DNA of 64,000 bases from JBFMFR01 sp040752025 (GCA_040752025.1 JBFMFR010000004.1:186001-250000); one strand, 5' to 3'. Numbered from the stretch's first letter, positions 1 to 7,451 are shown. The notes: a model not told the origin generated them from the letters alone. Translations and numbers: made by a program.

Positions 1-252
1 CGGCAAATCTTTGTTGAGCAGGGGTTCGCCGATGCCGTGCAAAACGACGCGCTCCAGGCGGGGAAACTGGTCCACAATGCGGCGAAAATCAGCATAAGAC
101 AGGTGATGCTTGGGCTCGTAGGCGCTGAAGTGGTCGTAGGTCAGCGGGCAGGAGATGCAGCGCGAGTTGCAGCGGTTGGTGACTTCGATATACACCTGGG
201 TTGGGAGTTCTTCTACCCGTAAGGAACGAGCGCCTGGAGAGATGTTGGGCAT
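1..252 (-). CDS. Radical SAM protein, N-terminal part (runs off the window)
   Basis: This is the first 84 codons of a radical SAM enzyme; the 3' end lies outside the window. The cluster-binding motif CxxxCxxC is seen as C28, C32 and C35 in RCNSRCISCP, preceded by the usual YIEVTNRC beta strand, and followed by an HGIGEP segment typical of the SAM-binding GGEP region. The family uses a 4Fe-4S cluster to cleave SAM and make a 5'-deoxyadenosyl radical. It follows the glycosyltransferase gene by 41 bases on the same strand and appears to be the last visible gene of the operon starting near 4395. The substrate cannot be told from this fragment. The radical SAM assignment is secure. Confidence 0.85.
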   Translation of the reverse strand, partial: MPNISPGARSLRVEELPTQVYIEVTNRCNSRCISCPLTYDHFSAYEPKHHLSYADFRRIVDQFPRLERVVLHGIGEPLLNKDLP

Positions 253-293
253 GATCGTCGAGGGACTTCGTGTAGTCTAATGGTGCGCTTGCA

Positions 294-977
294 TCAAGTC
301 TGAGGGCCGCGCCAACCGGTCTGGGCCAGCCAGCGGCGCGTGGCGGCGGCGTGGCCGTTGATATTCGAGCCGGTGATCTCACGGTGGAGCTGGTGCAGAT
401 CGTCGATCGTGTCGACATCATACCAGGAGGGCAGCAAGGAGACGACCAGCCCGCTGGCTTCGGCCAGCGCCAGCGTGTCGGCCAGCACATGTGGCGTGCT
501 CATCTGCACTTGGCGCAGCAGATGCGGTTGGGGCTGCTTCAAACCGATCAGGTAATAACCGCCGTCCTGGGTCGGGCCCAGCACCACGTCCGCCCCAGCC
601 AGGCGCTCGAAGGCCTGGACAAGGTAGTCCGCGGGCAGCGTCGGGCTGTCGCTGTCCATCACCACCGCCCGCGGCGAGCCGCCCGCCAGGGCCTCGCTCA
701 ACAGGTGATCCAGGCGCTCTCCCAACGAGGCGCCGCGCTGGCAGGTTAGGGTCATGTCCGGCGCCAGTTGCCAGAAGTAATCCTGGGCATCCTCCGGCAG
801 GTAGACGATGCCACGCTGTACGCCAGGGACTTTGCGCATCGTCTCCAGCGTATCTTGCAGAAAACAGGTGTACAAATCGGCTGCCTGGCCAGGGGCCAGC
901 GGCGGGCACAGGCGCGTTTTGGTTTGCCCGGGGGTGGGCTTTTTGGCCACCACCAGGAGGGTATCGGGCCTGGGCAT
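294..977 (-). CDS. TIGR04282-type glycosyltransferase (DUF2064-like)
   Basis: A 227-residue soluble protein of the nucleotide-diphospho-sugar transferase fold. The N-terminal LLVVAKKPTPGQTKTRL segment is the characteristic nucleotide-binding start of the TIGR04282/DUF2064 family, and VVMDSDSPTLP followed by VVLGPTQDGGYYLIGL are its central motifs with acidic metal-binding residues. The C-terminal YDVDTIDDL is also typical. Length fits the family. The start lies two bases from the stop of the DoxX-like gene, so the two are probably co-transcribed. Members often accompany radical SAM and other glycosyltransferase genes, but the acceptor is unknown; cofactor guanylyltransferase (CofC)-like activity is a less likely alternative. 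Confidence 0.82.
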   Translation of the reverse strand: MPRPDTLLVVAKKPTPGQTKTRLCPPLAPGQAADLYTCFLQDTLETMRKVPGVQRGIVYLPEDAQDYFWQLAPDMTLTCQRGASLGERLDHLLSEALAGGSPRAVVMDSDSPTLPADYLVQAFERLAGADVVLGPTQDGGYYLIGLKQPQPHLLRQVQMSTPHVLADTLALAEASGLVVSLLPSWYDVDTIDDLHQLHREITGSNINGHAAATRRWLAQTGWRGPQT

Positions 978-978
978 A

Positions 979-1653
979 TCAGGTGAGCAGGAGTACGATC
1001 TTAGCCAGGCGGTTGCCGCGCCCGGCCGGGCCGGCCAGCTTGCGGCGCAGCAGGGCGTCCACGCCCAGGCTGCGCCCGGCGGCGGCTGCCAGCATAGCGA
1101 TCGACAGGGCCACGATCGTGCCGTAGCTCCATTCCCATTCGAACGGGCGCGGGATGTTGGCCAGGCCGACGTAGAGTTGTAAGGACACGCCGATCGAGAC
1201 CAGCGCTCCCAGGCGTGTGAACAGGCCCAGCAGCATCGAGAGGAAAATCCAGAACTCAGCCAGCCAGACCAGCCAGCCGGTTATCCGGATGTTTGGAATG
1301 AACAGCTTGTCGAGGATGACGCCGTTGAGTTTAGCCAGGGGGGTGATGTTTACGCTGATCGTCGGCCAGCCCGCCGGGCGCGCATCGGCGATCAGCACCT
1401 GGCGTGGCTGCGAGGCGTAGATCGACTCCAGGCCCATCCAGTAGCACAGCCCGCTGCTGTTGTTGGTGTCGTAATTGTTCTGCTCTGCGGGTTTGGGGAA
1501 AGAGAAATCAGAGCCGCAGCCGAAAGTGGGGGGCAGTTTCCAAAAGAGCTGGGTGAAGAATAAATACGCCAAAATCAGGCGAGCGATGAGCATGCAGACT
1601 TTGTAAAGCCGGGCATCGAATCGAGCGGTGTGTGAGTCGAACAGGTTGAACAT
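979..1653 (-). CDS. DoxX-like integral membrane protein
   Basis: About 224 residues. A first membrane segment lies near residues 15-40, a long extracytoplasmic insert rich in polar residues follows, and three more hydrophobic helices lie in the second half (around LAEFWIFLSMLLGLFTRLGA and TIVALSIAMLAAAAG). The last helices with the GLFTRLGA loop resemble the DoxX/TQO-small-subunit family. I chose the internal ATG because a GGAG Shine-Dalgarno sits six bases upstream; an in-frame start nine codons earlier has no such site. It lies 48 bases after the cytochrome-like lipoprotein gene and abuts the glycosyltransferase gene. Family members are linked to quinone-dependent redox chemistry; the function here is unknown. 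Confidence 0.65.
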   Translation of the reverse strand: MFNLFDSHTARFDARLYKVCMLIARLILAYLFFTQLFWKLPPTFGCGSDFSFPKPAEQNNYDTNNSSGLCYWMGLESIYASQPRQVLIADARPAGWPTISVNITPLAKLNGVILDKLFIPNIRITGWLVWLAEFWIFLSMLLGLFTRLGALVSIGVSLQLYVGLANIPRPFEWEWSYGTIVALSIAMLAAAAGRSLGVDALLRRKLAGPAGRGNRLAKIVLLLT

Positions 1654-1701
1654 GTTTTTCTCCTTTCTTGGTAGAACCAAAACAATTACCGGATATTGAG
1701 A

Positions 1702-2562
1702 TTATGGGATCAATTCCAGGATTAAAGGCTGCTTTCCAGGCAGCGTATAGTTAAGAGAAATGATACCGGTAGAATCTGGCAGAGCGAAGATCGCCAGGGC
1801 CGCCGTGCCGTGTTCGGGTTGGATGGATTGGGGATAGAAGCGGGTCACAGGATAATCCAGGCCGATTTCCAATGGTTCGAGGGTTTGCCCCTCTCCGGTT
1901 ACCAGCCTGAGGTGCTGCGGGCCCACCTGCAGGGGCTGGCCCGCCAGCGCTTCGAGGGTGAAAACCACGAGGGCATAGCTCCCTCCGCCGGGTGGGGCTG
2001 CGCCTCCAATCGATTCGGCCAGGGCGATTTGCGTCAGGCGCAGGCGCAGGTCGCGGCTTTCCACCTGGGCGGGCAGGGCCGGCGCAGGCCATTTGGAAAT
2101 GAGACTGGCGTTGCCTGGAGGGGGGAACAGGCTGCCGGGTTTTTGTGCACCAGCCGCTGCCCCACTGGGCGTGACCGGGGCGTTTTGCGAGCCCAGCGGT
2201 TCAGCGAGTTCAACCTGGTTGAGGCTCAACTCATAGGCAATCGCATCGTACACCTGTTGGTCGGTCAGGGCGCGCAGGGCTGGCTCCCCGCCGCTGCGCA
2301 CTACCTCGAAGACCACCTGAGCGCTTGGATTGCGGCGCTGGAATTCCTCGCCGATTAACGGCCAATCCCGGAACTCGTCTCCAATGCGGATTCCCTCGCC
2401 ATTCACCCCGTGGCAGGTTTCGGTGGCGCAGCCTTGTTGGTAAATCTCCTTGCCCCGGGCGCGTTGATCTGCCACGGGCGAGGCCGAGATGGGCCTGCAA
2501 GCCGTCATGCAGAGAATTACGAGGAGCAGAAAACCGGATCGGGCGGGGTGCATAGATCTCAC
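1702..2562 (-). CDS. Lipoprotein with c-type cytochrome-like motif
   Basis: About 286 residues with an N-terminal lipoprotein signal (hydrophobic stretch, then a lipobox ending at C22). A cytochrome c-like domain follows: GKEIYQQGCATETCHGVNGEG, in which C45, C50 and H51 form a CX4CH motif instead of the usual CX2CH. The surrounding GxGxR and W-P-L-I-GEEF segments fit a class I cytochrome. Downstream are a low-complexity linker and a C-terminal beta-rich domain with an extracellular DUF4352-like look. The GTG start overlaps the stop of the upstream radical SAM gene (GTGA), indicating translational coupling; an ATG three codons later is the alternative. It would be anchored outside the membrane and may transfer electrons. 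Confidence 0.72.
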   Translation of the reverse strand: MRSMHPARSGFLLLVILCMTACRPISASPVADQRARGKEIYQQGCATETCHGVNGEGIRIGDEFRDWPLIGEEFQRRNPSAQVVFEVVRSGGEPALRALTDQQVYDAIAYELSLNQVELAEPLGSQNAPVTPSGAAAGAQKPGSLFPPPGNASLISKWPAPALPAQVESRDLRLRLTQIALAESIGGAAPPGGGSYALVVFTLEALAGQPLQVGPQHLRLVTGEGQTLEPLEIGLDYPVTRFYPQSIQPEHGTAALAIFALPDSTGIISLNYTLPGKQPLILELIP

Positions 2563-3551
2563 GCTACAATCGTGGTGCAGACGTTGCCGGCGCGCATCAA
2601 ATCTTTGGCTGGCGCTGGCTGCCAGGCCAGTTGGATTTCTTCGCCCCGCACCCAGGGACAGTAATCATCGTGCGCGTCCAGTTTGCCGTTGAGCGCCCGG
2701 CGGCTGGCGCAGCCACCCTGGCAGGGGCAATCGGCGGCGCTGGGGGGCAGCTCCCGCGCCGTCTGGAAGTAACCATCTTCCACGATCTGGCTGCCCAGGC
2801 GCGCCAGGTCTTCGATCTCCAGCATCGAACCGAGATTTGTAGGCCAGTAAACACAGGGGATCACCTGGCCGCGCGGGTTGAAGCGGATGCTGCCGCGCCC
2901 GCAGGGGGAGCGCGCCTCGCCCAGGCCCATTACGGCCCGTACGACCGGCTCGCTGCAGGCGATCACCAGGCCTTGAGCGAACAGCCGGCGATAGCCCTCC
3001 CAAAACTGCTCGTATTGCAAGCGGTAGGTATTGGTCTTGACCGCCTGGTAGGCGTTCACCCGCAGGTTGACGCCATCCTTTCGGGCCAGGGCCACCATTT
3101 GATCCATTGTGGCGTAGTTGGTGCGCATCATGGTCGTCAGGATCGAAACCTCGATGCCCAGGCGCTGGCAGCGTTCGATTGCCTGGTGAACCAAAGCCCA
3201 ATTCCCCTCGCCGCGCCAGTCGTCCTGCTCGGCCTGGGTGGGGTGGTCGATTGAGACTTCCACATCCTGGAAGGCTGTCAGGACCTCTTCGGGGATCGTG
3301 GTCAGGGAATAGCCGTTGGAGGCGATGCTCAGGCGGATGCCTTTGCTGCGCAGGTACTCGACAATGGGGATAAATTCAGGATGGAGGGCGTTCTCGCCGG
3401 TGCCCATGCCCATCGAGGTTACCGGGATCGCCTGGCAGATGCGCTGCACCTGTTCCAGGCTGAGCGATGAGATCTGCCCGGTATCGCGGTAGCAGTGTGC
3501 GCAGTTCAGATTGCATGCATTCGTCAAACCAATTCCTACGGAATAACCCAT
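2559..3551 (-). CDS. Radical SAM/SPASM-domain protein
   Basis: A 330-residue radical SAM enzyme. C13, C17 and C20 (ACNLNCAHCY) bind the SAM-cleaving 4Fe-4S cluster. The N-terminal TIM-barrel half includes MGMGTGENALHPEF, corresponding to the GGEP motif, and SIASNGYSLT. The C-terminal part carries a SPASM-like auxiliary-cluster set of cysteines (SPCGRGSIRFNPRGQVIPC, then CPCQGGCASRRALNG). SPASM enzymes commonly modify peptides or act as anaerobic sulfatase-maturing-type enzymes. It starts one base after the methyltransferase stop and overlaps the cytochrome-like gene. No precursor peptide gene is evident nearby, so the substrate is open. Confidence 0.85.
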   Translation of the reverse strand: MGYSVGIGLTNACNLNCAHCYRDTGQISSLSLEQVQRICQAIPVTSMGMGTGENALHPEFIPIVEYLRSKGIRLSIASNGYSLTTIPEEVLTAFQDVEVSIDHPTQAEQDDWRGEGNWALVHQAIERCQRLGIEVSILTTMMRTNYATMDQMVALARKDGVNLRVNAYQAVKTNTYRLQYEQFWEGYRRLFAQGLVIACSEPVVRAVMGLGEARSPCGRGSIRFNPRGQVIPCVYWPTNLGSMLEIEDLARLGSQIVEDGYFQTARELPPSAADCPCQGGCASRRALNGKLDAHDDYCPWVRGEEIQLAWQPAPAKDLMRAGNVCTTIVA

Positions 3552-3552
3552 G

Positions 3553-4395
3553 TTACACCACCTGTAATGAATCAGTCATCACCAGGCCCTCGACGATGAA
3601 GTACACGATGCTGGCGAAAAATGTTCCGGCCTGGATGCGGCCTTTTAGTTCTTGCACCCAGTCTTCCTGTTCGGCAGGTGTGATCGCGCCGCCCTCGCAG
3701 GCTACCTGGGCGGTGCGCCAGAGCGACTGCGTCAATGCTTCTGTTTCAGAGTGGGCAACCGTGACCACAGGATGTACGGACAAATTTCGCAGGCCGGCGT
3801 TGTACATATAACTCCATAACTGCCGGCCGCTCCAGTTGTTCCCGCCGTGATGGTCGCTGCGCCAGTGGAGCAGCCGCCGGGTCAGTTCCCGGTCGGGATG
3901 GTCCACCGTGACCGTATCGAAGTCCCAATCCATCACCACCAGCCTACCGCCAGGCTTTACCACGCGTTTCACCTCGCGCAAGATTGCGCCAGGGTCCGGC
4001 GCATGCAATAACAGCCTGGCTGCCAGTGCGCCGTCAAAGCTTGCGTCTGCGTAGGGTAGGGTCTCCGCCGCGGCGGCCCCGAAGACGATCCCGGCCTTGA
4101 CTCCTGCTGCATGCGTGTACTTGCGCGCTTCGGCGGACATCACCGGTGAGATATCCATGCCCACCACACAGCCGCCTGGCAGCACTTCCTCAGCCAACTG
4201 GCGGCAGATCGCCCCGCTGCCGCAGCCTACTTCCAACAGGCGCTCGCCGGGCCTGGCCGCCAGCTTCTCACACAGTTTCTGATTGACTTCCTGTAAATCT
4301 GGGAGGTGTGATCGCTCTTCCAGAAAGGCCGCCATCCGCAGGCTATCAGCCGCGCCGGCTTTTGAAGGATTGGACCACGCATTGAAGTGGCTCAT
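3553..4395 (-). CDS. Class I SAM-dependent methyltransferase (UbiE-like)
   Basis: A 280-residue Rossmann-fold methyltransferase. Motif I is LLEVGCGSG at residues 53-61, motif II is around GCVVGMDIS, and DASFDGALAARLLLHAPDPGAIL plus VKPGGRLVVMDWDFD are the post-motif segments typical of the UbiE/Methyltransf_11 group. It is the first gene of the minus-strand operon; an extended -10 promoter lies about 95 bases upstream. No clear Shine-Dalgarno precedes the ATG. The substrate is unknown. Co-occurrence with a SPASM enzyme suggests they act on the same small molecule or peptide, but that is inference. Confidence 0.85.
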   Translation of the reverse strand: MSHFNAWSNPSKAGAADSLRMAAFLEERSHLPDLQEVNQKLCEKLAARPGERLLEVGCGSGAICRQLAEEVLPGGCVVGMDISPVMSAEARKYTHAAGVKAGIVFGAAAAETLPYADASFDGALAARLLLHAPDPGAILREVKRVVKPGGRLVVMDWDFDTVTVDHPDRELTRRLLHWRSDHHGGNNWSGRQLWSYMYNAGLRNLSVHPVVTVAHSETEALTQSLWRTAQVACEGGAITPAEQEDWVQELKGRIQAGTFFASIVYFIVEGLVMTDSLQVV

Positions 4396-4431
4396 GGGTG
4401 GGTACCAGGTTTTGACAGGTCATGGATATTG

Positions 4432-4487
4432 CATTTGTACAACAAATGAGGACATGCTAAAACGATTGCGAAAACGAAATACGTTTT
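4432..4487. promoter_or_regulatory. Two short inverted repeats in the divergent intergenic region
   Basis: CATTTGT-ACA-ACAAATG (4432-4448) and AAAACG-AAATA-CGTTTT (4471-4487) are perfect inverted repeats in the leader of the minus-strand operon. The second covers the expected transcription start. They could be operators or a small RNA hairpin. No regulator gene adjoins them, so the role is a guess. Confidence 0.35.
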
Positions 4488-4489
4488 GG

Positions 4490-4498
4490 AGTATACCA
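4490..4498 (-). promoter_or_regulatory. Extended -10 promoter for the methyltransferase/radical SAM operon
   Basis: Read on the minus strand the sequence is TGGTATACT: a TGn extension plus a five-of-six match to TATAAT. No good -35 box lies 16-18 bases upstream, which is acceptable for extended -10 promoters. It would give a leader of about 90 bases before the ATG at 4395. Confidence 0.4.
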
Positions 4499-4611
4499 TA
4501 TCACCCCCCATAAAACTTTGCACCGGGCAGGCGTTAAGAAACGCGTAATTATTTGGCCTGACCGTAATGAGTGTCTTCGTTCGCGGGTAGCGGCTGGTTG
4601 GGCTGTTTCCA

Positions 4612-4620
4612 TGCTAAAAT
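4612..4620 (+). promoter_or_regulatory. Extended -10 promoter for the CPBP protease gene
   Basis: TGCTAAAAT matches a TGn-TATAAT extended -10 box. Transcription would start around 4627, which argues that translation begins at one of the downstream ATGs and not at the GTG at 4621. Confidence 0.4.
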
Positions 4621-4641
4621 GTGATGGTGTGGGAAGCGCAC

Positions 4642-5550
4642 ATGAAAACTATGGAGAAGACTGGAATGCAGCAAAATCGACTGCTTGAATTCGTAAAACG
4701 CCATCGTCTCTTAGCCTTCTTCCTGATCACCTACGGCATTTCTTGGGGCATTCCGGGCCTGGCCCTGCTGCTGTCGGCGTGGACGAGGGCTTTCGAGGTT
4801 GACCTCGCTGAATATTCTCCCCTGTCCTACCTGGCGATCTGGTCGCCGGCCATTTCGGCCTTCGCCGTCATTTTCCTGTCGCAAGGCCTGGTTGGCGTTC
4901 GTGCTTACCTCCGCCGACTGCTGCATTGGAAGGTTGGCTGGGTGTGGTACGCAGCCGTGCTCCTGGGTGTGCCTTTGATGAATTTGCTGGCGGCAGCATT
5001 GATGAAGGTCACCAGCGATTCATGGCTCGTAGCACCAACGGTTCCCTTGGGTGCTTTCCTGGTGACGGCGCTGTTGAAAGGCAGCGAAGGCCCCTTCGAA
5101 GAGTTCGGGTGGCGCGGCTTTGCCCTGCCTCTGCTGCAAAGGCGCTACCGCGGCCTGGCAGCGGCGGTTATCCTGGGGTTTTTCTGGATGTTGTGGCACG
5201 TACCGGCCTTGTTCGTTCAAACGGTGATGACCGGTGCCATCCAGGGTAACATACTCGTCGTTTTGCTCCGGCTTTTCATTGGGGGTATTGCCGCTACTAT
5301 CGCAATGACGGTTATCTACAATGGTTCGGGAGGAAGCATCCCCCTGATGTTCTTCTGGCACTGGCTGAGCAACATCCCCTATCCCTGGGAGCCAGGATCG
5401 GGCATCTCGATCATGCAAGATATTCTGATGGTCGTCGTGGCGATTGCCCTTGTGCTTACCCTACGCTGTCGCTACCTGGACAAGGACAATCTTTTCACCG
5501 ACGTGACTCCTGGGGCTCCCGAAACCTTCGATTCCAGTAGAGATTTCTAG
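4642..5550 (+). CDS. CPBP-family intramembrane metalloprotease
   Basis: About 302 residues with seven or eight hydrophobic segments. The family signature is present in the middle: EEFGWRGFALPLL (EExxxR motif, near residue 153), followed about 30 residues later by FFWMLWHVPALF, which gives the FxxxH motif. These residues build the membrane-embedded active site of the CAAX-protease/bacteriocin-processing (CPBP, ABI) family. Candidate starts are the ATGs at 4642, 4651 and 4666; the promoter just upstream excludes the earlier GTG. It is a single-gene unit. Substrates of such proteins are rarely known; roles in bacteriocin self-immunity or membrane-protein processing have been described for relatives. 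Confidence 0.85.
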   Translation: MKTMEKTGMQQNRLLEFVKRHRLLAFFLITYGISWGIPGLALLLSAWTRAFEVDLAEYSPLSYLAIWSPAISAFAVIFLSQGLVGVRAYLRRLLHWKVGWVWYAAVLLGVPLMNLLAAALMKVTSDSWLVAPTVPLGAFLVTALLKGSEGPFEEFGWRGFALPLLQRRYRGLAAAVILGFFWMLWHVPALFVQTVMTGAIQGNILVVLLRLFIGGIAATIAMTVIYNGSGGSIPLMFFWHWLSNIPYPWEPGSGISIMQDILMVVVAIALVLTLRCRYLDKDNLFTDVTPGAPETFDSSRDF

Positions 5551-5645
5551 TCCATTTCGTCGGGCAACAAGCGGTGGCTCACTCCGCGCAAGGTGTACAA
5601 TGAGTGAATTCTCATTTGAAGGCGCACGCCCGTTCAGGTTTTACC

Positions 5646-5654
5646 TGGTATAAT
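5646..5654 (+). promoter_or_regulatory. Extended -10 promoter for the RNA-binding protein leader
   Basis: TGGTATAAT is a perfect TATAAT with a TGn extension. It lies 150 bases before the RNA-binding protein ATG and just ahead of an intrinsic terminator, so most transcripts started here would first meet that hairpin. A further small inverted repeat (AATGAG-TGAATT-CTCATT, 5599-5616) lies upstream and may end the protease transcript. Confidence 0.55.
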
Positions 5655-5692
5655 AGGGTTTGACGAATTCCAGATTTGCGTTTGAAGTATGA

Positions 5693-5727
5693 GCCGCCAT
5701 TCTGCATCGAATGGCGGCCTTTTTTTT
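5693..5727 (+). terminator. Intrinsic terminator in the leader of the RNA-binding protein gene
   Basis: A perfect 10-bp stem (GCCGCCATTC / GAATGGCGGC) with a six-base loop is followed by C and eight T residues. It sits between the extended -10 promoter and the coding sequence, about 80 bases before the ATG, so it is placed as a leader attenuator. Alternatively it ends read-through from upstream and a second promoter lies after it. Confidence 0.75.
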
Positions 5728-5809
5728 CTCTGTTGATCTGGAAGATTTTTCGGCGGCCGTCAACGACTGAGGATCAGTCGATGGTCGCACAAGTGAAAAG
5801 GAATAGGAA

Positions 5810-6100
5810 ATGGAAACGAAATTGTATGTTGGGAATCTGTCGTATGATACTACCGAGGATGGCTTGCGAACCTTGTTTACCAAGGCTGGAACGGTGGTCT
5901 CGGTGGATATGATCAAGGATCGTGACTCGGGGCGTATGAAGGGCTTCGCCTTTGTGACGATGAGCAGTGATGAAGAAGCGCAGAACGCTATCAAGATCCT
6001 GAACGAGAAAACGTTGGATGATCGGGCGATCCGCGTGAATATTGCCCGCCCGCGCGAAGAGCGACCGCAGCGCAATAATTACGAAAGACGGCGCTACTAA
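5810..6100 (+). CDS. RRM-domain RNA-binding protein
   Basis: A 96-residue single RNA-recognition-motif protein. RNP2 is LYVGNLSY near the N terminus and RNP1 is KGFAFVTM near residue 47, followed by the conserved DDRAIRVNIARPREE end of the fold and a short Arg/Asn-rich tail. This layout matches the small Rbp proteins of cyanobacteria and other bacteria, which bind single-stranded RNA and are often induced by cold. An AAGGAATAGGAA sequence precedes the ATG. The gene has its own promoter with a terminator-containing leader and ends in a strong palindrome, so it is probably monocistronic. Confidence 0.92.
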   Translation: METKLYVGNLSYDTTEDGLRTLFTKAGTVVSVDMIKDRDSGRMKGFAFVTMSSDEEAQNAIKILNEKTLDDRAIRVNIARPREERPQRNNYERRRY

Positions 6101-6113
6101 ACCAGCCTGTTAG

Positions 6114-6155
6114 AATCTCCGGGGCTGCACGCCGCGGCGTGCAGCCCCGGAGATT
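6114..6155 (+). terminator. Perfect 42-bp palindrome after the RNA-binding protein gene
   Basis: Two 21-base arms (AATCTCCGGGGCTGCACGCCG and its exact complement) meet without a spacer. The hairpin is very GC-rich and lies 13 bases after the stop, so it probably ends transcription, although only a short T run (TTT) follows. It also sits only 30 bases ahead of the CarD gene. Confidence 0.65.
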
Positions 6156-6185
6156 TCATAACCTGTTTTGGGAAAGAGGTGTGGG

Positions 6186-6668
6186 ATGGGCTTTCACGTT
6201 GGCGATAAAGTGATTCATTGGGCGCATGGCCTGGGTGAGGTGGTGCGCATCGAAGAGAAGATCGTTCACGATCGCCCCACGAAATGCTACGTGGTTCGCA
6301 CGCCCAGCCTGACGATCTGGATACCGACTGATAACCTGCGGCAGCACAGCCTGCGCATGCCTACCCCGCCCGAGGATTTTGAACATTTGTTCACCATCCT
6401 GGCCGAGCCAGGCGCGAAGTTATTGGAAGATCGGGTGCTGCGCAAAGACCAGCTCATGGCGCAGATGAACGATGGGCAGTTGGCGTCGATCTTCCGGGTA
6501 GTGCGCGATCTGACGCATTTCAAACGCAGCAAAAAGTTGAACGATGGGGAGAAAGCTATTTTGGAACGGGCAAAGAGTTCACTGCTCACCGAGTGGAGCT
6601 ATTCATTGGGAACGCCTATGCCTCAAGCGCAGCAGGCGATGATGCAATTACTGGGCGAGCCATTGTGA
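6186..6668 (+). CDS. CarD-family transcriptional regulator
   Basis: A 160-residue protein. The N-terminal FHVGDKVIHWAHGLGEVVRI segment is the Tudor-like RNA-polymerase-interaction module of CarD/CdnL/TRCF proteins, and the rest (LTHFKRSKKLNDGEKAILERA) is the helical DNA-contacting part. CarD proteins bind the RNA polymerase beta subunit and stabilise open promoter complexes. The start is the ATG after AAGAGGTGTGGG; an in-frame start six codons earlier is less likely. It leads a run of four short genes with 19-28 base gaps. Such proteins can be global or stress-linked; the CsbD-like neighbour favours a stress role. Confidence 0.88.
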   Translation: MGFHVGDKVIHWAHGLGEVVRIEEKIVHDRPTKCYVVRTPSLTIWIPTDNLRQHSLRMPTPPEDFEHLFTILAEPGAKLLEDRVLRKDQLMAQMNDGQLASIFRVVRDLTHFKRSKKLNDGEKAILERAKSSLLTEWSYSLGTPMPQAQQAMMQLLGEPL

Positions 6669-6687
6669 GTCGTGAGGAGAAAACGCG

Positions 6688-7164
6688 ATGATTAATTACG
6701 TGATCTGGCTTATTGCTGGGGCTGCCATCGGCAGCCTGGCCGCGCTCATCTTGCGCGACCGAAAGGCGCTGCTGCGTAACGTGTTTCTGGGCATCGTGGG
6801 CGTGATCTTATCGGGTTACCTGCTGGCGCCTCTGCTCCACCTCGGCACAATCAACCAGCAGGATTTCAATTTCCCGGCTCTGTTGGTCGCGCTGGTGGTC
6901 ACCATGGTCTTGCTGGCGATCGCCAATTCCGTGCGCTTTTTCCGAAACCGGCCTGTGTCAAAAGCGGTTCTCGAAAGCAAGTGGGTGCAGGTTCGCAGCC
7001 AGGTGGGCACCCGTTGGAACAAACTTTCTAAAGAGGACGTTGATGAGATCGACGGCAAGTACGACCGGTTTATTGCTGTGATTCAGAAGCGCTACGGCTG
7101 TGGCAGGGAGCAAGCCGAGGAACAGCTCCAGGGGTACCTAAAAGCAATCACGCGAAAAGCTTGA
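6688..7164 (+). CDS. GlsB/YeaQ-like membrane domain fused to a CsbD-like domain
   Basis: 158 residues. The N-terminal ~75 residues have three hydrophobic segments and glycine-rich starts (WLIAGAAIGSLAALIL, NVFLGIVGVILSGYLL) like GlsB/YeaQ/YmgE transglycosylase-associated proteins. After a basic linker, residues 110-155 (RWNKLSKEDVDEIDGKYDRF, then LQGYLKAI) match the CsbD stress protein fold, which usually occurs as a separate ~65-residue protein. Both families are small stress-response proteins with poorly known roles. A GAGGAGA site precedes the ATG. It lies 19 bases after the CarD gene and is probably co-transcribed with it. Confidence 0.75.
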   Translation: MINYVIWLIAGAAIGSLAALILRDRKALLRNVFLGIVGVILSGYLLAPLLHLGTINQQDFNFPALLVALVVTMVLLAIANSVRFFRNRPVSKAVLESKWVQVRSQVGTRWNKLSKEDVDEIDGKYDRFIAVIQKRYGCGREQAEEQLQGYLKAITRKA

Positions 7165-7192
7165 AGTTCGTATTCGATCTAGTGGAGGGTTT

Positions 7193-7423
7193 ATGGACGC
7201 GCAGCAAATACAAGGGATCGTAGAGCAGTACTGCCGCAATGACAGCGTGGTAGATGATGGCATCAAGATCACGCGGTTGGCAAATTGGAAAACAGTGTTT
7301 GTGGAGCAAATTGGCAAAAGCGGGCAGTCGATTAGCATGAATGTATATAAGGTAGACGGCGCCAAATGCTGGGCCGGATACAGCCCGCACAGCCAGACCG
7401 TCTACATAAGCCTGTCAGCTTGA
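7193..7423 (+). CDS. Hypothetical 76-residue protein
   Basis: A small soluble protein with a GGAGGG Shine-Dalgarno ahead of the ATG. It has no signal peptide or membrane segment. The alternating pattern in the second half (SISMNVYKVDGAKCWAGYSP, then TVYISLSA) suggests a small beta sheet. I do not recognise the family. Its position 28 bases after the GlsB-CsbD fusion and ahead of a tiny basic protein suggests it belongs to the same CarD-led, possibly stress-induced operon. Confidence 0.6.
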   Translation: MDAQQIQGIVEQYCRNDSVVDDGIKITRLANWKTVFVEQIGKSGQSISMNVYKVDGAKCWAGYSPHSQTVYISLSA

Positions 7424-7451
7424 TACGGCATACGAATGAGGAGTAAATCAG

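Noticed and set aside
4416..4455. 11-codon leader peptide (MSSFVVQMQYP) in the minus-strand operon leader
   Set aside because: It has no Shine-Dalgarno, no run of one regulatory amino acid and no following attenuator hairpin, so it is probably chance.
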